In this document: positions 46,420 to 55,130 of the stretch, in pieces
Layout of the letters: every line of letters begins with the position of its first letter
Numbering within the stretch: position 1 is the stretch's first letter
Assembly (NCBI GenBank): GCA_910589425.1
Contig: CAJUSZ010000008.1
Location: forward strand, 1 to 64,000
DNA length: 64,000 nucleotides
Origin: an uncultured Muribaculaceae bacterium
GTDB taxonomy: Bacteria; Bacteroidota; Bacteroidia; Bacteroidales; Muribaculaceae
Direction of reading: 5' to 3'
Position numbers and translations under genes: made by a program
Notes under the pieces: generated by a model
What the model saw: the letters and a program-made list of their open reading frames with translations, nothing else
Databases searched by the model: none
Told to the model about the DNA's origin: nothing

Positions 46420-46540
46420 AGTCAATCTGTTTTTAAAGTTGTTGTTTGTTGTTATTATTAGTTCAGATTCTATCTAATTATTATATCCGTGGCCGGATTG
46501 CTTGTCCGGCTCGGAGCAGGAAAATCTGTTCCTGCGTCGG

Positions 46541-46573
46541 CAAAATTACTAAAAAAAAAACTTAAACTGCAAA
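46541..46573 (-). promoter_or_regulatory. Promoter of the outer-membrane barrel gene
   Basis: On the minus strand TTTG (46573-46570), 21-nt spacer, TAATTTTG (46548-46541): full consensus. Confidence 0.8.
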
Positions 46574-46635
46574 ATAAAATGTGAATTAATTAAAAATACT
46601 TAAAAATTTGCGGCGGATTTTCTCCGCATCCCTTT

Positions 46636-48819
46636 TCAATTTCTGCGTCGGCGGGCGGCGCGTCGTCTGCGGAGTTCGAGCCTCATCGAGGCGTAGAGGG
46701 CTCTGAGACGCTGCAGCGACAGCAGGATCGGGGATGGCGCGGTCGACGGTGCTTCGGAAAGCGGATCGATCGGGGTAGGCATCTCGGCCGCGTCGCCAAA
46801 CTGCGAGGGATACAGCACGATGAGGTTCTGGCGTTTGAAGTATTTGCCGAGGAACGGCGGCAGCTGGGCCAGGTCGGTCGACCATGAGATGGATGTGCGG
46901 CGTGCCCCGACCACGATCATGAGGTCGTCTTCCACGATCAGATTCGAGAAGATCAGGAAATCGTCCCAGGTGCGCAGTTCTTCGTAGTGGTGCCGGATGT
47001 TGTATCCCTCGGCTGTGATAAGTCCTTGAATATAGGGGATGGTAGCCGGATCGGCAAGGAAGTTGACTTTTGCTCCGATCTGTGAGGCGAGATTGCCGAG
47101 GCGTCCCACCCATTCGCGGAATCCGGTCTCATATTCCGCCTTCGGGGGAACTATTACCATGAGCGACCTCACGGTATTGACCGGGATGAAGCATCTTGAC
47201 ATGATCACCATACGGTTGGTCGCTCCGAGCAGGGAGTCGATCAGCGAACCGTAAAATGTGTCTACTATGTTAGATTTCCTGTGCAGGCCTATTACGATGT
47301 CGGTGGCCTCGCGTTCGATCGCCACGTTGATGATTCCCGACACGATGTTGATGTCGTAGCGTTCCACGTCGTTTACGGCTATGTCGGCGGCTACGGCTGC
47401 CTTCACCGCCTCGCTGAGCGCGGCTTTTCCGACAGCCCTTGTCGACTGTTCGTCGTCGTTTCTGACGAAGAGAGCCGTAACCGGTGTTCTGTTCGATGGA
47501 TGGCGCATGAGCATGGCGAGCTTCATGATTCCCTCAGCCGTGATCGGGTTGGCCACGGCCACGAGCTGGCGTGCGGCGCGCACCGACCCCGGAGCTTCTG
47601 ATTTCATCTCCTCCTCGGTGATGTGCATGCGTCTCCGGCGGGCGGCCTGTTCGGTTACGATGGAGGCCACGGCGCAGCATACGAGGATCATTAGCACAGC
47701 CCCGTTCATCAGATCCTCGCTTATCAGGCCGTTGCTGAACCCCACCATCACGGCCGCGATCGTGGCGGCCGCCTTGCCTGAGGTGAGACCGAACATTATC
47801 CTGCGTCCGTCGGGACTGAGCCCGAAAAACTTCTGGGCGATAAATGCGGCTATCCATTTGCACGACAATGCTGTTGCCGACATGATCGCGGCTGTCCGCA
47901 CCACACCCCATCCGCTGACAACTACGTGGACGTTGATCAGCATGCCGACCCCGATCAGGAAATAGGGTATGAATATGGCGTTGCCCACAAACTCTATGCG
48001 TCCCATCAGCGCTGACCGCGACGGGATGAAGCGGTTGAGGACAAGCCCGGCATAGAAGGCGCCGAGTATGGCCTCCAGTCCTATGAGCTGGGCCAGGAGC
48101 GAGGCAGTGAAGACCATCGCCAGAATGTAGATGAATTGAGTTACCGGATCGGCCACTTTCCGGAAAAACCAGCGTGTGAGCCATGGGAAAAACAGACCGA
48201 CGGCTGTGGCGTATATGGCTGTCAGCAGAAGAAGCGTGGCAATGTCGGACCAAAGGAAGCCACCTTTGGTCTTGACGGCTATGACTTCGGCCAGAACCAC
48301 AAGGGCGAGAAGCACAGCCACGATCGTGGCGCTGACAGCGATCACGGCCGGACGCGAATTCTGAAGCCCGAAACGGTTGATGATCGGGTAGGAGATAAGC
48401 GTGTGGGAGGCAAACATCGATGCGATGAGCGCGGCCGGGAGCCAGCCGGTCCCGAAGGCCCAGACGGAGCAAAGAATACCGGCGACCATCGGTATTGAGA
48501 ATGTCAGCAGACCGAAAATCAGCCCATTGCGTGCGTTCTTCTTAAAGTTGAACATGTCGATCTCCACAGCCGCGAGAAACATCAGATACAGGATTCCTAC
48601 CTGCCCGAAGATCTCGAAACTGGCGTCGCGCGCCAGAAGATTCAGTCCGTATGGGCCGATCGCGATTCCCGAGATTATCATGCCTACGATGTTGGGGATC
48701 TTCAGTGCGCTGAAGATGATCGGTGCCAGAAGGATGATCACCAGCACGAGTAGGAAAATCGCCACAGGCTGCTGGAGGGGGAATGCGATGACGGATGCTG
48801 CGATAGCTGAGAGTGTCAT
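46636..48819 (-). CDS. CPA2-family Na+/H+ antiporter fused to universal-stress-type domains
   Basis: 727 aa. About 12 membrane helices (residues 15-400) carry the CPA2 signatures IPNIVGMIISGIAIGPYG and GQVGILYLMFLAAVEIDMF. The cytoplasmic C-terminal half (about 425-700) has two Rossmann-like UspA-type repeats (QLVAVANPITAEGIMKLA, REATDIVIGLHRKSNIVD; RSLMVIVPPKAEYETGFREW) followed by an Arg-rich tail (RRRRAARRRRN). It lacks the TrkA-C modules of the antiporter at 1.8 kb, so the two probably respond to different signals. It is the last gene of an operon with ogt (28 bp upstream) and carbonic anhydrase. Ion specificity unknown. Confidence 0.9.
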   Translation of the reverse strand: MTLSAIAASVIAFPLQQPVAIFLLVLVIILLAPIIFSALKIPNIVGMIISGIAIGPYGLNLLARDASFEIFGQVGILYLMFLAAVEIDMFNFKKNARNGLIFGLLTFSIPMVAGILCSVWAFGTGWLPAALIASMFASHTLISYPIINRFGLQNSRPAVIAVSATIVAVLLALVVLAEVIAVKTKGGFLWSDIATLLLLTAIYATAVGLFFPWLTRWFFRKVADPVTQFIYILAMVFTASLLAQLIGLEAILGAFYAGLVLNRFIPSRSALMGRIEFVGNAIFIPYFLIGVGMLINVHVVVSGWGVVRTAAIMSATALSCKWIAAFIAQKFFGLSPDGRRIMFGLTSGKAAATIAAVMVGFSNGLISEDLMNGAVLMILVCCAVASIVTEQAARRRRMHITEEEMKSEAPGSVRAARQLVAVANPITAEGIMKLAMLMRHPSNRTPVTALFVRNDDEQSTRAVGKAALSEAVKAAVAADIAVNDVERYDINIVSGIINVAIEREATDIVIGLHRKSNIVDTFYGSLIDSLLGATNRMVIMSRCFIPVNTVRSLMVIVPPKAEYETGFREWVGRLGNLASQIGAKVNFLADPATIPYIQGLITAEGYNIRHHYEELRTWDDFLIFSNLIVEDDLMIVVGARRTSISWSTDLAQLPPFLGKYFKRQNLIVLYPSQFGDAAEMPTPIDPLSEAPSTAPSPILLSLQRLRALYASMRLELRRRRAARRRRN

Positions 48820-48847
48820 GATTTATAGGGGTATATGGTGCCTTGGG

Positions 48848-49399
48848 TCAGGCCTGCGGCCCGGCGTCGAATATGCCGAGTGAAAGATAAGTCTTCTCAA
48901 GGTCGAGCAGATATTGCTTGGCCAGAAGCCCGCCGGCGTAGCCTGTCAGCTTGCCGCGGCTTCCGATCACTCTGTGGCAGGGGATGATAAGGGACAATGC
49001 GTTGGCAGCGACCGCATTGCTCACGGCGCGCAGATCCGCGTCGCGTGCGGCCATTGCTGTCAGTCCGGAATATGATTCTGTCGATCCGTATGGAATTCCG
49101 GTTATGAAGTCCCACACTTTCTTTTGGAACTCCGTGCCGACGTGCATGATTTCCAGGTCGAACGACTTGCGTTTCCCGTCGAAGTATTCGTCGAGCTGCC
49201 GTTTGGTTTCGGTGATGATGTCGGTCTCGCCCGGATAATATCTGGCCGACAGGCCGCGCTGTATCCGGTTGTCGACGGTGCGGCGGTGGGCCGACTTCAG
49301 CCAGTCGCATAAGCACAGGCGTCCGTCGATGGAGCCGATGATCAATTCGCCGCAAGGTGCCTGATAAGTGTTTGTGATTATGAACCGGTTGATTTTCAT
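48848..49399 (-). CDS. ogt: Methylated-DNA--protein-cysteine methyltransferase
   Basis: 183-aa suicide repair enzyme that moves the alkyl group from O6-methylguanine to its own cysteine. The active site PCHRVIG is complete, with Cys141. The helix-turn-helix region (FQKKVWDFITGIPYGSTESY) shows the usual arginine-finger/helix context further on (AVSNAVAANALSLII). The N-terminal domain is present (about 1-90), giving a full-length Ogt-type protein without the AdaA metal domain. Middle gene of the carbonic anhydrase / ogt / antiporter operon. Confidence 0.93.
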   Translation of the reverse strand: MKINRFIITNTYQAPCGELIIGSIDGRLCLCDWLKSAHRRTVDNRIQRGLSARYYPGETDIITETKRQLDEYFDGKRKSFDLEIMHVGTEFQKKVWDFITGIPYGSTESYSGLTAMAARDADLRAVSNAVAANALSLIIPCHRVIGSRGKLTGYAGGLLAKQYLLDLEKTYLSLGIFDAGPQA

Positions 49400-49436
49400 C
49401 TGGAGTGATCTGTATGGTGAGGGAAATGTTTTCGGA

Positions 49437-49979
49437 CTATGGAAGCGGCGAGAGTTCTCCCGTAAGGGAGTCGATGATATATCCTCTGACCGTTATGTCC
49501 GGAGCCATAAGCGGGTGGTTTCTGATCAGATCCACGGTCTCGGCCACGGCATCGGCTGTGTTGTCAAACCCGTGAAGCCAGCTGTCGAGGTCTATTCCGC
49601 AATGGCGCATGAGCGATATATGCTCGTCGCTGACGCCGCGCTTTCTCATTAGATCCAGCATTCCGGAAGCATCCATCCCCTGGACTCCGCATCCGGTGTG
49701 GCCTATGACCATGATCTCGGTAACGCCGAGTTCGAATACGGCCACAATGAGCGATCTCATCGTGGAGTCGAAAGGGTTTGTGATCGTTCCGCCGGCATTC
49801 TTGATGATTTTCACATCGCCGTTGCGCAGCCCGAGAGCCGCCGGCATAAGCTCGACAAGGCGCGTGTCCATGCATGTTACGATGGCTATCCTTTTGTCGG
49901 GATATTTCGATGTGGCGAATCGCTCGTATCCGCCGGAAGCCACAAACTGTCTGTTGAATTCAAGAATCTCGTCTATCAA
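49437..49979 (-). CDS. Beta-class carbonic anhydrase
   Basis: 180 aa. Interconverts CO2 and bicarbonate. Zinc ligands fit the beta class: Cys36 in CMDTR (with the Asp38/Arg40 dyad), and His94 and Cys97 in GHTGCG. The NAGG motif near 61-64 is also present. The protein is compact, like the short type II-related forms of Firmicutes and Bacteroidota. It is first in an operon with ogt and an antiporter. Supplying CO2/bicarbonate to PEP carboxykinase is a plausible role in a succinate-forming anaerobe. Confidence 0.93.
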   Translation of the reverse strand: MIDEILEFNRQFVASGGYERFATSKYPDKRIAIVTCMDTRLVELMPAALGLRNGDVKIIKNAGGTITNPFDSTMRSLIVAVFELGVTEIMVIGHTGCGVQGMDASGMLDLMRKRGVSDEHISLMRHCGIDLDSWLHGFDNTADAVAETVDLIRNHPLMAPDITVRGYIIDSLTGELSPLP

Positions 49980-49994
49980 TGCAGGAAAGATTTA

Positions 49995-50306
49995 GAGCTT
50001 GTTTAAAAATAAATGTTAATATCCCGGTCGAAAAGCCTGAGGGAGATTTTGTCTTGAGGCGATGGAGCATAGCGGGCTATGTGACTGAGCCGAAAGACAA
50101 AAGATGCCCGGGATTTTCGATGGATGGCAACTTTTTACAAACTATCAGAGCCTGGTCAAATGTGAGAATTCCTTTATACCGGTGTCTCTTCGGCTAAATT
50201 CCTGTTATTTGTCAGTCATGATGCCCGCATCACTCCTTCCTCATAACGAGAAATTTATCTCAAAGATATACCGCCGGGATTTTCACATTTATTATTAAAC
50301 AAGCTC
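49995..50306. mobile_element. 312-bp MITE-like element with 36-bp terminal inverted repeats
   Basis: The two ends are inverted repeats matching at 31 of 36 positions, starting GAGCTTGTTTAA. The element is flanked by TTA on both sides (49992-49994 and 50307-50309), a likely 3-bp target duplication of the kind made by some IS5-group elements. The interior encodes no transposase: frames are short. A second, solitary end is at 20169-20203, so the family is dispersed. The rest of the 430-bp gap between carbonic anhydrase and tRNA-Gly shows only an imperfect inverted repeat (AACTCGATGTCTT/AGACATCGAGTTT) near 50325-50385. Confidence 0.75.
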
Positions 50307-50410
50307 TTATGTGATAAAATCAGAAAAAGACATCGAGTTTCCTTCAGTCGCGTATGATTGGCAAGGGTAAACTCGATGTCTTAAGCTTGTGTGGGGGTCA
50401 ACAAAAATTG

Positions 50411-50483
50411 AGCGGCAAACGGGACTCGAACCCGCGACCCTCAGCTTGGGAAGCTGATGCTCTACCAACTGAGCTACTGCCGC
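50411..50483 (-). tRNA. tRNA-Gly(CCC)
   Basis: 73-nt cloverleaf on the minus strand: acceptor GCGGCAG/TTGCCGC, D arm GCTC/GAGC, anticodon stem TCAGC/GCTGA with loop TTCCCAA (anticodon CCC at 50450-50448), and T arm with TTCGAGT. CCA not encoded. Confidence 0.95.
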
Positions 50484-50657
50484 GTCTTTGCATCCGGACA
50501 GGCATCGGGCTTCCGTAGCCGGCGCCGCCGTCGCTTTGAACGCTGCAAATTTACAACTTTTTTTTCATACGCGAAAAGAATAAGGACTTTTTTTGTCTGT
50601 TCAGGAGAAATCCTGCGTGCCGGTGTGTTGTTTTCTATATATAAGTATATATGTAAT

Positions 50658-51344
50658 ATGGGAAAAATTATATTGCTCCGCCACGGAGAAAGCCAATGGA
50701 ATCTTGAAAACCGTTTCACCGGATGGACCGACGTTGATCTGAGCGACCGGGGCCGCATGGAGGCTGCCGAGGCAGGAAGGAAGATCGCGGCCGCCGGACT
50801 CGAGCCGGCCTATTTTTTCACTTCCTATCTCCGCCGGGCTATCCATACGCTTCAGATCGCTGCCGCAGAGATGGACCGCGACTGGGTGCCCGTGGTGAAA
50901 GACTGGCATCTGAACGAGCGCCATTACGGTGCGCTACAGGGATTGAACAAAGCCGACACGGCGGCCAGATATGGCGACGAACAGGTGCATATATGGCGCC
51001 GGAGCTACGATGTGGAGCCGCCCGCGTTGGAAAAGAACGACAGTCGCAATCCAGCCAATGAGGCACGGTATGCTACGCTGACAGACGATGAGCTGCCGCT
51101 GACAGAGTCGCTGAAAACCACTATAGAACGCGTGCGCCCCTGCTGGGAGGAGCTGATAGCCCCGGCGGTCAGGCTCTACGGCACGGTGCTTGTGGCAGCC
51201 CACGGCAATTCGTTGCGCGCGCTGGCCATGATGCTGCTCCATCTCAGTCCGGAGGAGGTGATGAAACTCGAGATTCCTACCGGTTCCCCGTGGCTGATGG
51301 AGACCGACGCGCATCTCAATGTCGTGAAAAATTATTACCTTTGA
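50658..51344 (+). CDS. gpmA: 2,3-bisphosphoglycerate-dependent phosphoglycerate mutase
   Basis: 228 aa. Interconverts 3- and 2-phosphoglycerate in glycolysis. The phosphohistidine motif LLRHGESQWN (His9) opens the protein, and ENRFTGWTDVDLS, NERHYGALQGLNK (about 84-96) and AAHGNSLRAL (second catalytic His, about 180) complete the dPGM active site. The ATG at 50658 is used because the frame upstream runs through the tRNA-Gly gene. Length is slightly below E. coli GpmA (250 aa). It lies 60 bp before the acyl-CoA ligase gene. Confidence 0.95.
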   Translation: MGKIILLRHGESQWNLENRFTGWTDVDLSDRGRMEAAEAGRKIAAAGLEPAYFFTSYLRRAIHTLQIAAAEMDRDWVPVVKDWHLNERHYGALQGLNKADTAARYGDEQVHIWRRSYDVEPPALEKNDSRNPANEARYATLTDDELPLTESLKTTIERVRPCWEELIAPAVRLYGTVLVAAHGNSLRALAMMLLHLSPEEVMKLEIPTGSPWLMETDAHLNVVKNYYL

Positions 51345-51404
51345 TCTCCGGTTGGCCGCGCATTCACTCCGATTGCGTGGGATTCCGGCTCTAAAATTCC
51401 ACAA

Positions 51405-53222
51405 ATGAACAGATTAGTCGAAACAATCGACACCCAGGCCAGCAAGTACGGCCGCCGGGAAGCCTACAGATTCTGTTGGCGAAAAGATGGAGAGTGGCTT
51501 TCCACAAGCTGGGAAGATTTCCGCTCTCAGGTAGACACTGCGGCCCGCGCCCTCGCTTTCCTCGGTCTCGTGGAGAAAGACGCGATAGCGATATGCAGTC
51601 CGAACACTCCCCAGATTCTGATAACGGAACTCGGTGCGTTCAACAACAGGCTCGTGTCGATCCCGATCTATTCGGGTAGCTCTCAGGAGCAGTTCGACTT
51701 CATCGTCTCCAACGGCGAGGCCAGAGTGATATTCGTCGGCGACAGACACCAGTATCCTCTCGCTTACAGCTATTGGAAACGCAATCCCGGAAAAATAGCG
51801 AGGATAGTGATATTCAAGAATTCCGGACTTGATCTTGAGCCGGACGATTCGGTCAGCATCGGATGGGACGATTTCGTGCGTTCCGGCATCGAGGCTCCCG
51901 ATGAGTTCCGCCGGCTTGTGGAAGCCCGGCGCGGGCGCGGTCTCCCCGAAGACCCGGCCACCCTGATCTACACCTCCGGCACCACAGGCGAGCCTAAGGG
52001 TGTGGTTATCACCCATGCCAATTACGACGCAGCCATGAGGATGCATCTCGACGAACTGACCACGGTGAGCGACAACGATCTCTCGATGGCATTCCTGCCG
52101 ATGTCGCATATTCTCGAGAAGGCATGGTCTTTTTTCTGCCTCACGAAGGGGATCCGCATCGCTGTCAATTATGACCCCCGGATGATTCAGGAGACGATCC
52201 ACGACGTGCAGCCTACCGTGATGTGCTGCGTGCCGAGATTCTGGGAGAAAGTCTACGCCGCCGTCCGGGAGAAGATAGCCGCGATGGGGCGGATGCAGCG
52301 TCTGGCCGTCAGGCGCGCGTTGCACGTGGGAAAGCGCCGTAATCTCGGCTATGTGCGTCTTGGACGCCGGGCGCCTCGTTTGCTCGAGATGGAATATCAG
52401 TTCTGGGAGAAAAGGATCTTCTCCAGGCTCAAGCAGGCGATAGGGATTCCGCACCCGAACATGTTTCCCACGGCCGGGGCGCCTCTGAGCGACCGTATAT
52501 GCGAGTTCATGCGTTCGGTCGGTATCAATGTCAAGATCGGCTACGGTCTGAGCGAGACCACCGCTACCGTGAGCTGTTTTCCGGAGACAGACTACACGAT
52601 CGGGACCGTGGGCCGTCCGCTTCACGGCATCGAGGTCAGTATCTCCGGCGAAGGGGAGATCCTTGTGAAGGCTCCCACGGTTACGCCGGGCTATTACCGC
52701 AATCCGGAGGCAAACGCCGAGGCTTTCACATCCGACGGATTTTTCCGCACCGGGGACGCGGGCTATCTCACAGCCGACGGATCGATAGTGCTGACCGAGC
52801 GCGTGAAGGATCTTTTCAAGACTTCAAACGGGAAATACATAGCGCCTCAGGCTCTTGAAAGCCGTCTGGCGGAGAACAAATATATCGACGAGGCCGCGGT
52901 CATCGGCGATCAGCGCAAGTTTGTAACCGCCCTTGTGGTTCCCAACATCCCGAAGCTCCGCGAATGGGCGCGCCACGAGGGGATCGGCACAGCAGACACC
53001 GAGGAGCTGCTTTCGGATCCGCGCACCAACCGCTTTGTGATGAAGCAGATCGACGGAGTGCAGCGCGACATGGCCGAATATGAGAAGATCAAGCGCGTGG
53101 CGTTGCTCCCGAATCACTTCTCGGTGATGAACGGCGAGGTAACGAACACGATGAAAGTGCGCCGTTCGGTGGTGGCGAAACGCTATGCCCGCGAGATAGA
53201 GTCGCTCTACGCTGACGCATGA
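51405..53222 (+). CDS. Long-chain acyl-CoA synthetase (AMP-binding)
   Basis: 605-aa member of the ANL superfamily. It activates fatty acids as acyl-adenylates and transfers them to CoA. The P-loop motif YTSGTTGEPKGV lies near 188-199, the adenine motif GYGLSET near 380, and the hinge/Asp motif FRTGDAGYLTADGSIVLTERVKDLFKTSNGKYI is split over about 445-480, with the LACS-type Lys downstream. It resembles the FadD15/long-chain group of Bacteroidota. Exogenous fatty acid use in membrane lipids is the likely role in an anaerobe. Possibly co-transcribed with gpmA. Confidence 0.92.
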   Translation: MNRLVETIDTQASKYGRREAYRFCWRKDGEWLSTSWEDFRSQVDTAARALAFLGLVEKDAIAICSPNTPQILITELGAFNNRLVSIPIYSGSSQEQFDFIVSNGEARVIFVGDRHQYPLAYSYWKRNPGKIARIVIFKNSGLDLEPDDSVSIGWDDFVRSGIEAPDEFRRLVEARRGRGLPEDPATLIYTSGTTGEPKGVVITHANYDAAMRMHLDELTTVSDNDLSMAFLPMSHILEKAWSFFCLTKGIRIAVNYDPRMIQETIHDVQPTVMCCVPRFWEKVYAAVREKIAAMGRMQRLAVRRALHVGKRRNLGYVRLGRRAPRLLEMEYQFWEKRIFSRLKQAIGIPHPNMFPTAGAPLSDRICEFMRSVGINVKIGYGLSETTATVSCFPETDYTIGTVGRPLHGIEVSISGEGEILVKAPTVTPGYYRNPEANAEAFTSDGFFRTGDAGYLTADGSIVLTERVKDLFKTSNGKYIAPQALESRLAENKYIDEAAVIGDQRKFVTALVVPNIPKLREWARHEGIGTADTEELLSDPRTNRFVMKQIDGVQRDMAEYEKIKRVALLPNHFSVMNGEVTNTMKVRRSVVAKRYAREIESLYADA

Positions 53223-53223
53223 C

Positions 53224-53256
53224 AAAAAAAACTCACCCCGGGAGGACCGGGGTGAG
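53224..53256 (-). terminator. Terminator of the frameshifted LRR gene
   Basis: CTCACCCCGG (53232-53241) pairs with CCGGGGTGAG (53247-53256). On the minus strand a T run follows (A run 53224-53231). It is also at the end of the convergent acyl-CoA ligase gene. Confidence 0.88.
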
Positions 53257-53283
53257 CGCAGTGAAAATATATGTAGGGTTGCA

Positions 53284-54577
53284 TCAGTGAATAAGAACTT
53301 TCTCCTTTTTGCCATTCCGGCAGATCACGTAGATTCCGGCCTGGGGTGAATTCCACCCGCTTCTTTCGCCTTCGTAAATCTTCGTGCCGTTTACGTTGAA
53401 AACGGTTACACTTCCCTCTGTATCCTCGCTGACGGCTGACTCCACACCTACGGAAGGATCTGTTTTCATCGGTTCGATGAAAAATTCTTTCCAATAGGGC
53501 GCGGCCTTGTAAGCCTCCACAGATCCTTCCGGAACATAGACCGTGGCAGTGCGCGGCACATTCTCGAAAGTTGTGCCGGAGGAAATTGTCGGGGGAACTG
53601 GGTTCGGACTGTAGATTGATGACAGTGAAGTGCAGTTCTCAAACATACCATAACGTATCTCGTTCATGTTCTTGGAAAGAACAACTGTTTTAAGATAGCT
53701 GCAATCACTAAATACTAATATACCTGTGCCTGACTCTGTTACTGTATTTGGAATTATGCAGCTTTCAAGTCCAGAATTGGCGAATGCTCCTAAGACAAGC
53801 AATATAATATTTTCAGATAGATTTATGTTTCGTATTTTTTGTGCATCCATAAAACGCGTACGACTCTATCCTTGTTACTGTTGACGGAATGTCTACGTTG
53901 TCCAGCGCAGCCGGCACTGCGAGCAAACTTTTATATTTCTTGTCATATAAGACTCCGTCTAATACGGAAAGATTGGTATTTGTGTCATCTATGATAAATT
54001 CTGTCAATGAGCTACATCCTAAAAAACGGTTACTGGAAATTTTTAATTTGTTTGGTAGTTTTAGCTTTTGAATGTATTTGCAATTTTGGAATGCATAAAA
54101 TTCCAATTGCTCAAGTGTTTCCGGGAGGTTGACAGAGGAGGCATCGCGGGGTACGCAGAGCGCTGTTGTCATATCTTTGGTGTAAAGTATGCCATCAACC
54201 ACCTTGTATTCGGGGCTTTCACAGTCTATCGAGGATAGCTTGGGAGTATTGCTGAATATAAACGGGTCAATTTTTTGTATGGAAGACGGGAAGAATATAC
54301 TTTTACAGATATATAGTTTGTCGTCGTAATTAATGGCTGATTTAACCTTGTCTACGGTATAGGTTTTTGAATCGATTGTGATGCTTGGTTTTATTACAAC
54401 ATTCTCGACATTGGCGCCGATCATGGATGCTGTGTTGTCGGTGGTATCCGGACGGTAGAATACACCGTCGATCTCCACATCTCCTATCGCTGCGTGACAT
54501 GGGATGGCGGTAAGTAGTGAGGCCAATGCGAGCAACATGCCTCGTAACAGGGTTTTTAGTTGTAAAGATTGCTTCAT
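53284..54577 (-). pseudogene. BspA-like LRR protein interrupted by a one-base frameshift
   Basis: Two frames encode one protein. 54577-53813 gives a signal peptide (ends PCHA) and LRR_5/BspA-type repeats; 53850-53284 gives the remaining repeats, a YVPEGSVEAYKAA segment and a sorting-type tail (VTVFNVNGTKIYEG, GIYVICRNGKKEKV) like that of the LRR protein at 16065. The break falls at a run of six A (near 53842): with five A the frame reads through YGCTKIRNINLSENI, a normal repeat. It may be a true mutation, slipped-strand phase variation or a sequencing error. The middle (about 53690-54110) is clearly more AT-rich than neighbouring genes, a sign of imported repeats. It is preceded by leader RNA copy 2. 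Confidence 0.8.
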
Positions 54578-54634
54578 ATTGTTAATTAGTTGGTTGAAAT
54601 TCGAATGATGGATGCGGCATTGCAGCGACGTCGC

Positions 54635-54676
54635 GAAAATATGAAAGCGGCATGGCGTCTGGCTGCCATGCCGCTT
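54635..54676 (-). terminator. Terminator-like hairpin ending leader RNA copy 2
   Basis: Perfect 12-bp inverted repeat (54645-54656 with 54665-54676, 8-nt loop). On the minus strand it is followed by TCATATTTT. It sits about 60 nt before the LRR start codon at 54577, the same arrangement as at 16020-16040. Confidence 0.65.
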
Positions 54677-54944
54677 GGTGTAAGTCGATTTATGTGGAGA
54701 AAAGAGGGATCGTTGTCTCTTGACCTTGCGCGAATCATGCAGCTTTCCGCCGGCGCCGGAATCATATATAGTCCGGACGTGGTGGAATGTCGTAGATTCT
54801 GCAAGACGGGACGCAGATTATGTTGTTTCAGGGCTTGGAGGCAAGCCTTGGGGGGAGAAGAGCCGTCCCATCACTTTCAGTCCGCTCCCGGACCGAATTG
54901 CCAGTGGTGATGTAATCTCCCCTCAGCCCGCAGGGGCTGATTGC
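54635..54944 (-). ncRNA. Candidate structured leader RNA, copy 2 (upstream of LRR protein)
   Basis: About 310 nt on the minus strand between a consensus promoter and a terminator-like hairpin. The 5' core (54944 to about 54800) aligns with copy 1. Shared blocks include GATTACATCACC, GGCAATTCGG, CTGAAAGTGATGGGACGG and TCCCGTCTT. Helices recur with changed bases: H1 CAGCCC/GGGCTG (54939-54924), H2 GTCCG/CGGAC (54893-54880), P1 CATCAC (54912-54907) with GTGATG (54874-54869), P2 GATGGGAC (54872-54865) with GTCCCGTC (54812-54805). The G-T pair closing P2 in copy 1 is G-C here. An extra hairpin GGCTTG/CAAGCC is unique to this copy. Sequence after the core is unrelated to copy 1. Confidence 0.6.
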
Positions 54945-54948
54945 GGTG

Positions 54949-54980
54949 CAAAATTACACCAAGAAAACTGTTCTGCCAAA
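54949..54980 (-). promoter_or_regulatory. Consensus promoter of LRR leader RNA, copy 2
   Basis: On the minus strand TTTG (54980-54977), 20-nt spacer, TAATTTTG (54956-54949). The conserved RNA core starts within 10 nt, as in copy 1. Confidence 0.85.
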
Positions 54981-55093
54981 TCCCGATAGTTAAAAATTAT
55001 AAAACTTTTCCGTCAGGAGTCTCAGATAGTTTCTACAGGGAAATCATCAACAGAAATCATTACAAACTTTTTATGTGTAATTTGCGTTGAAAT

Positions 55094-55124
55094 TTTGAAA
55101 AGTGCAAATTATTCATTACCTTTG
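55094..55124 (+). promoter_or_regulatory. Consensus promoter of candidate small RNA
   Basis: TTTG (55094-55097), 19-nt spacer, TACCTTTG (55117-55124): full Bacteroidota consensus on the plus strand, facing into a short region without a gene. Confidence 0.75.
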
Positions 55125-55130
55125 CATCCA

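Noticed and set aside
49979..50197. 72-codon frame in the MITE-like element
   Set aside because: It begins in flanking DNA, crosses the terminal repeat and does not resemble a transposase.
51414..52625. 403-codon frame antisense to the acyl-CoA ligase gene
   Set aside because: Shadow frame; the sense strand encodes a complete ANL enzyme.
54586..54804. 72-codon frame inside leader RNA copy 2
   Set aside because: No counterpart in copy 1; it lies downstream of the conserved core and across the terminator hairpin.
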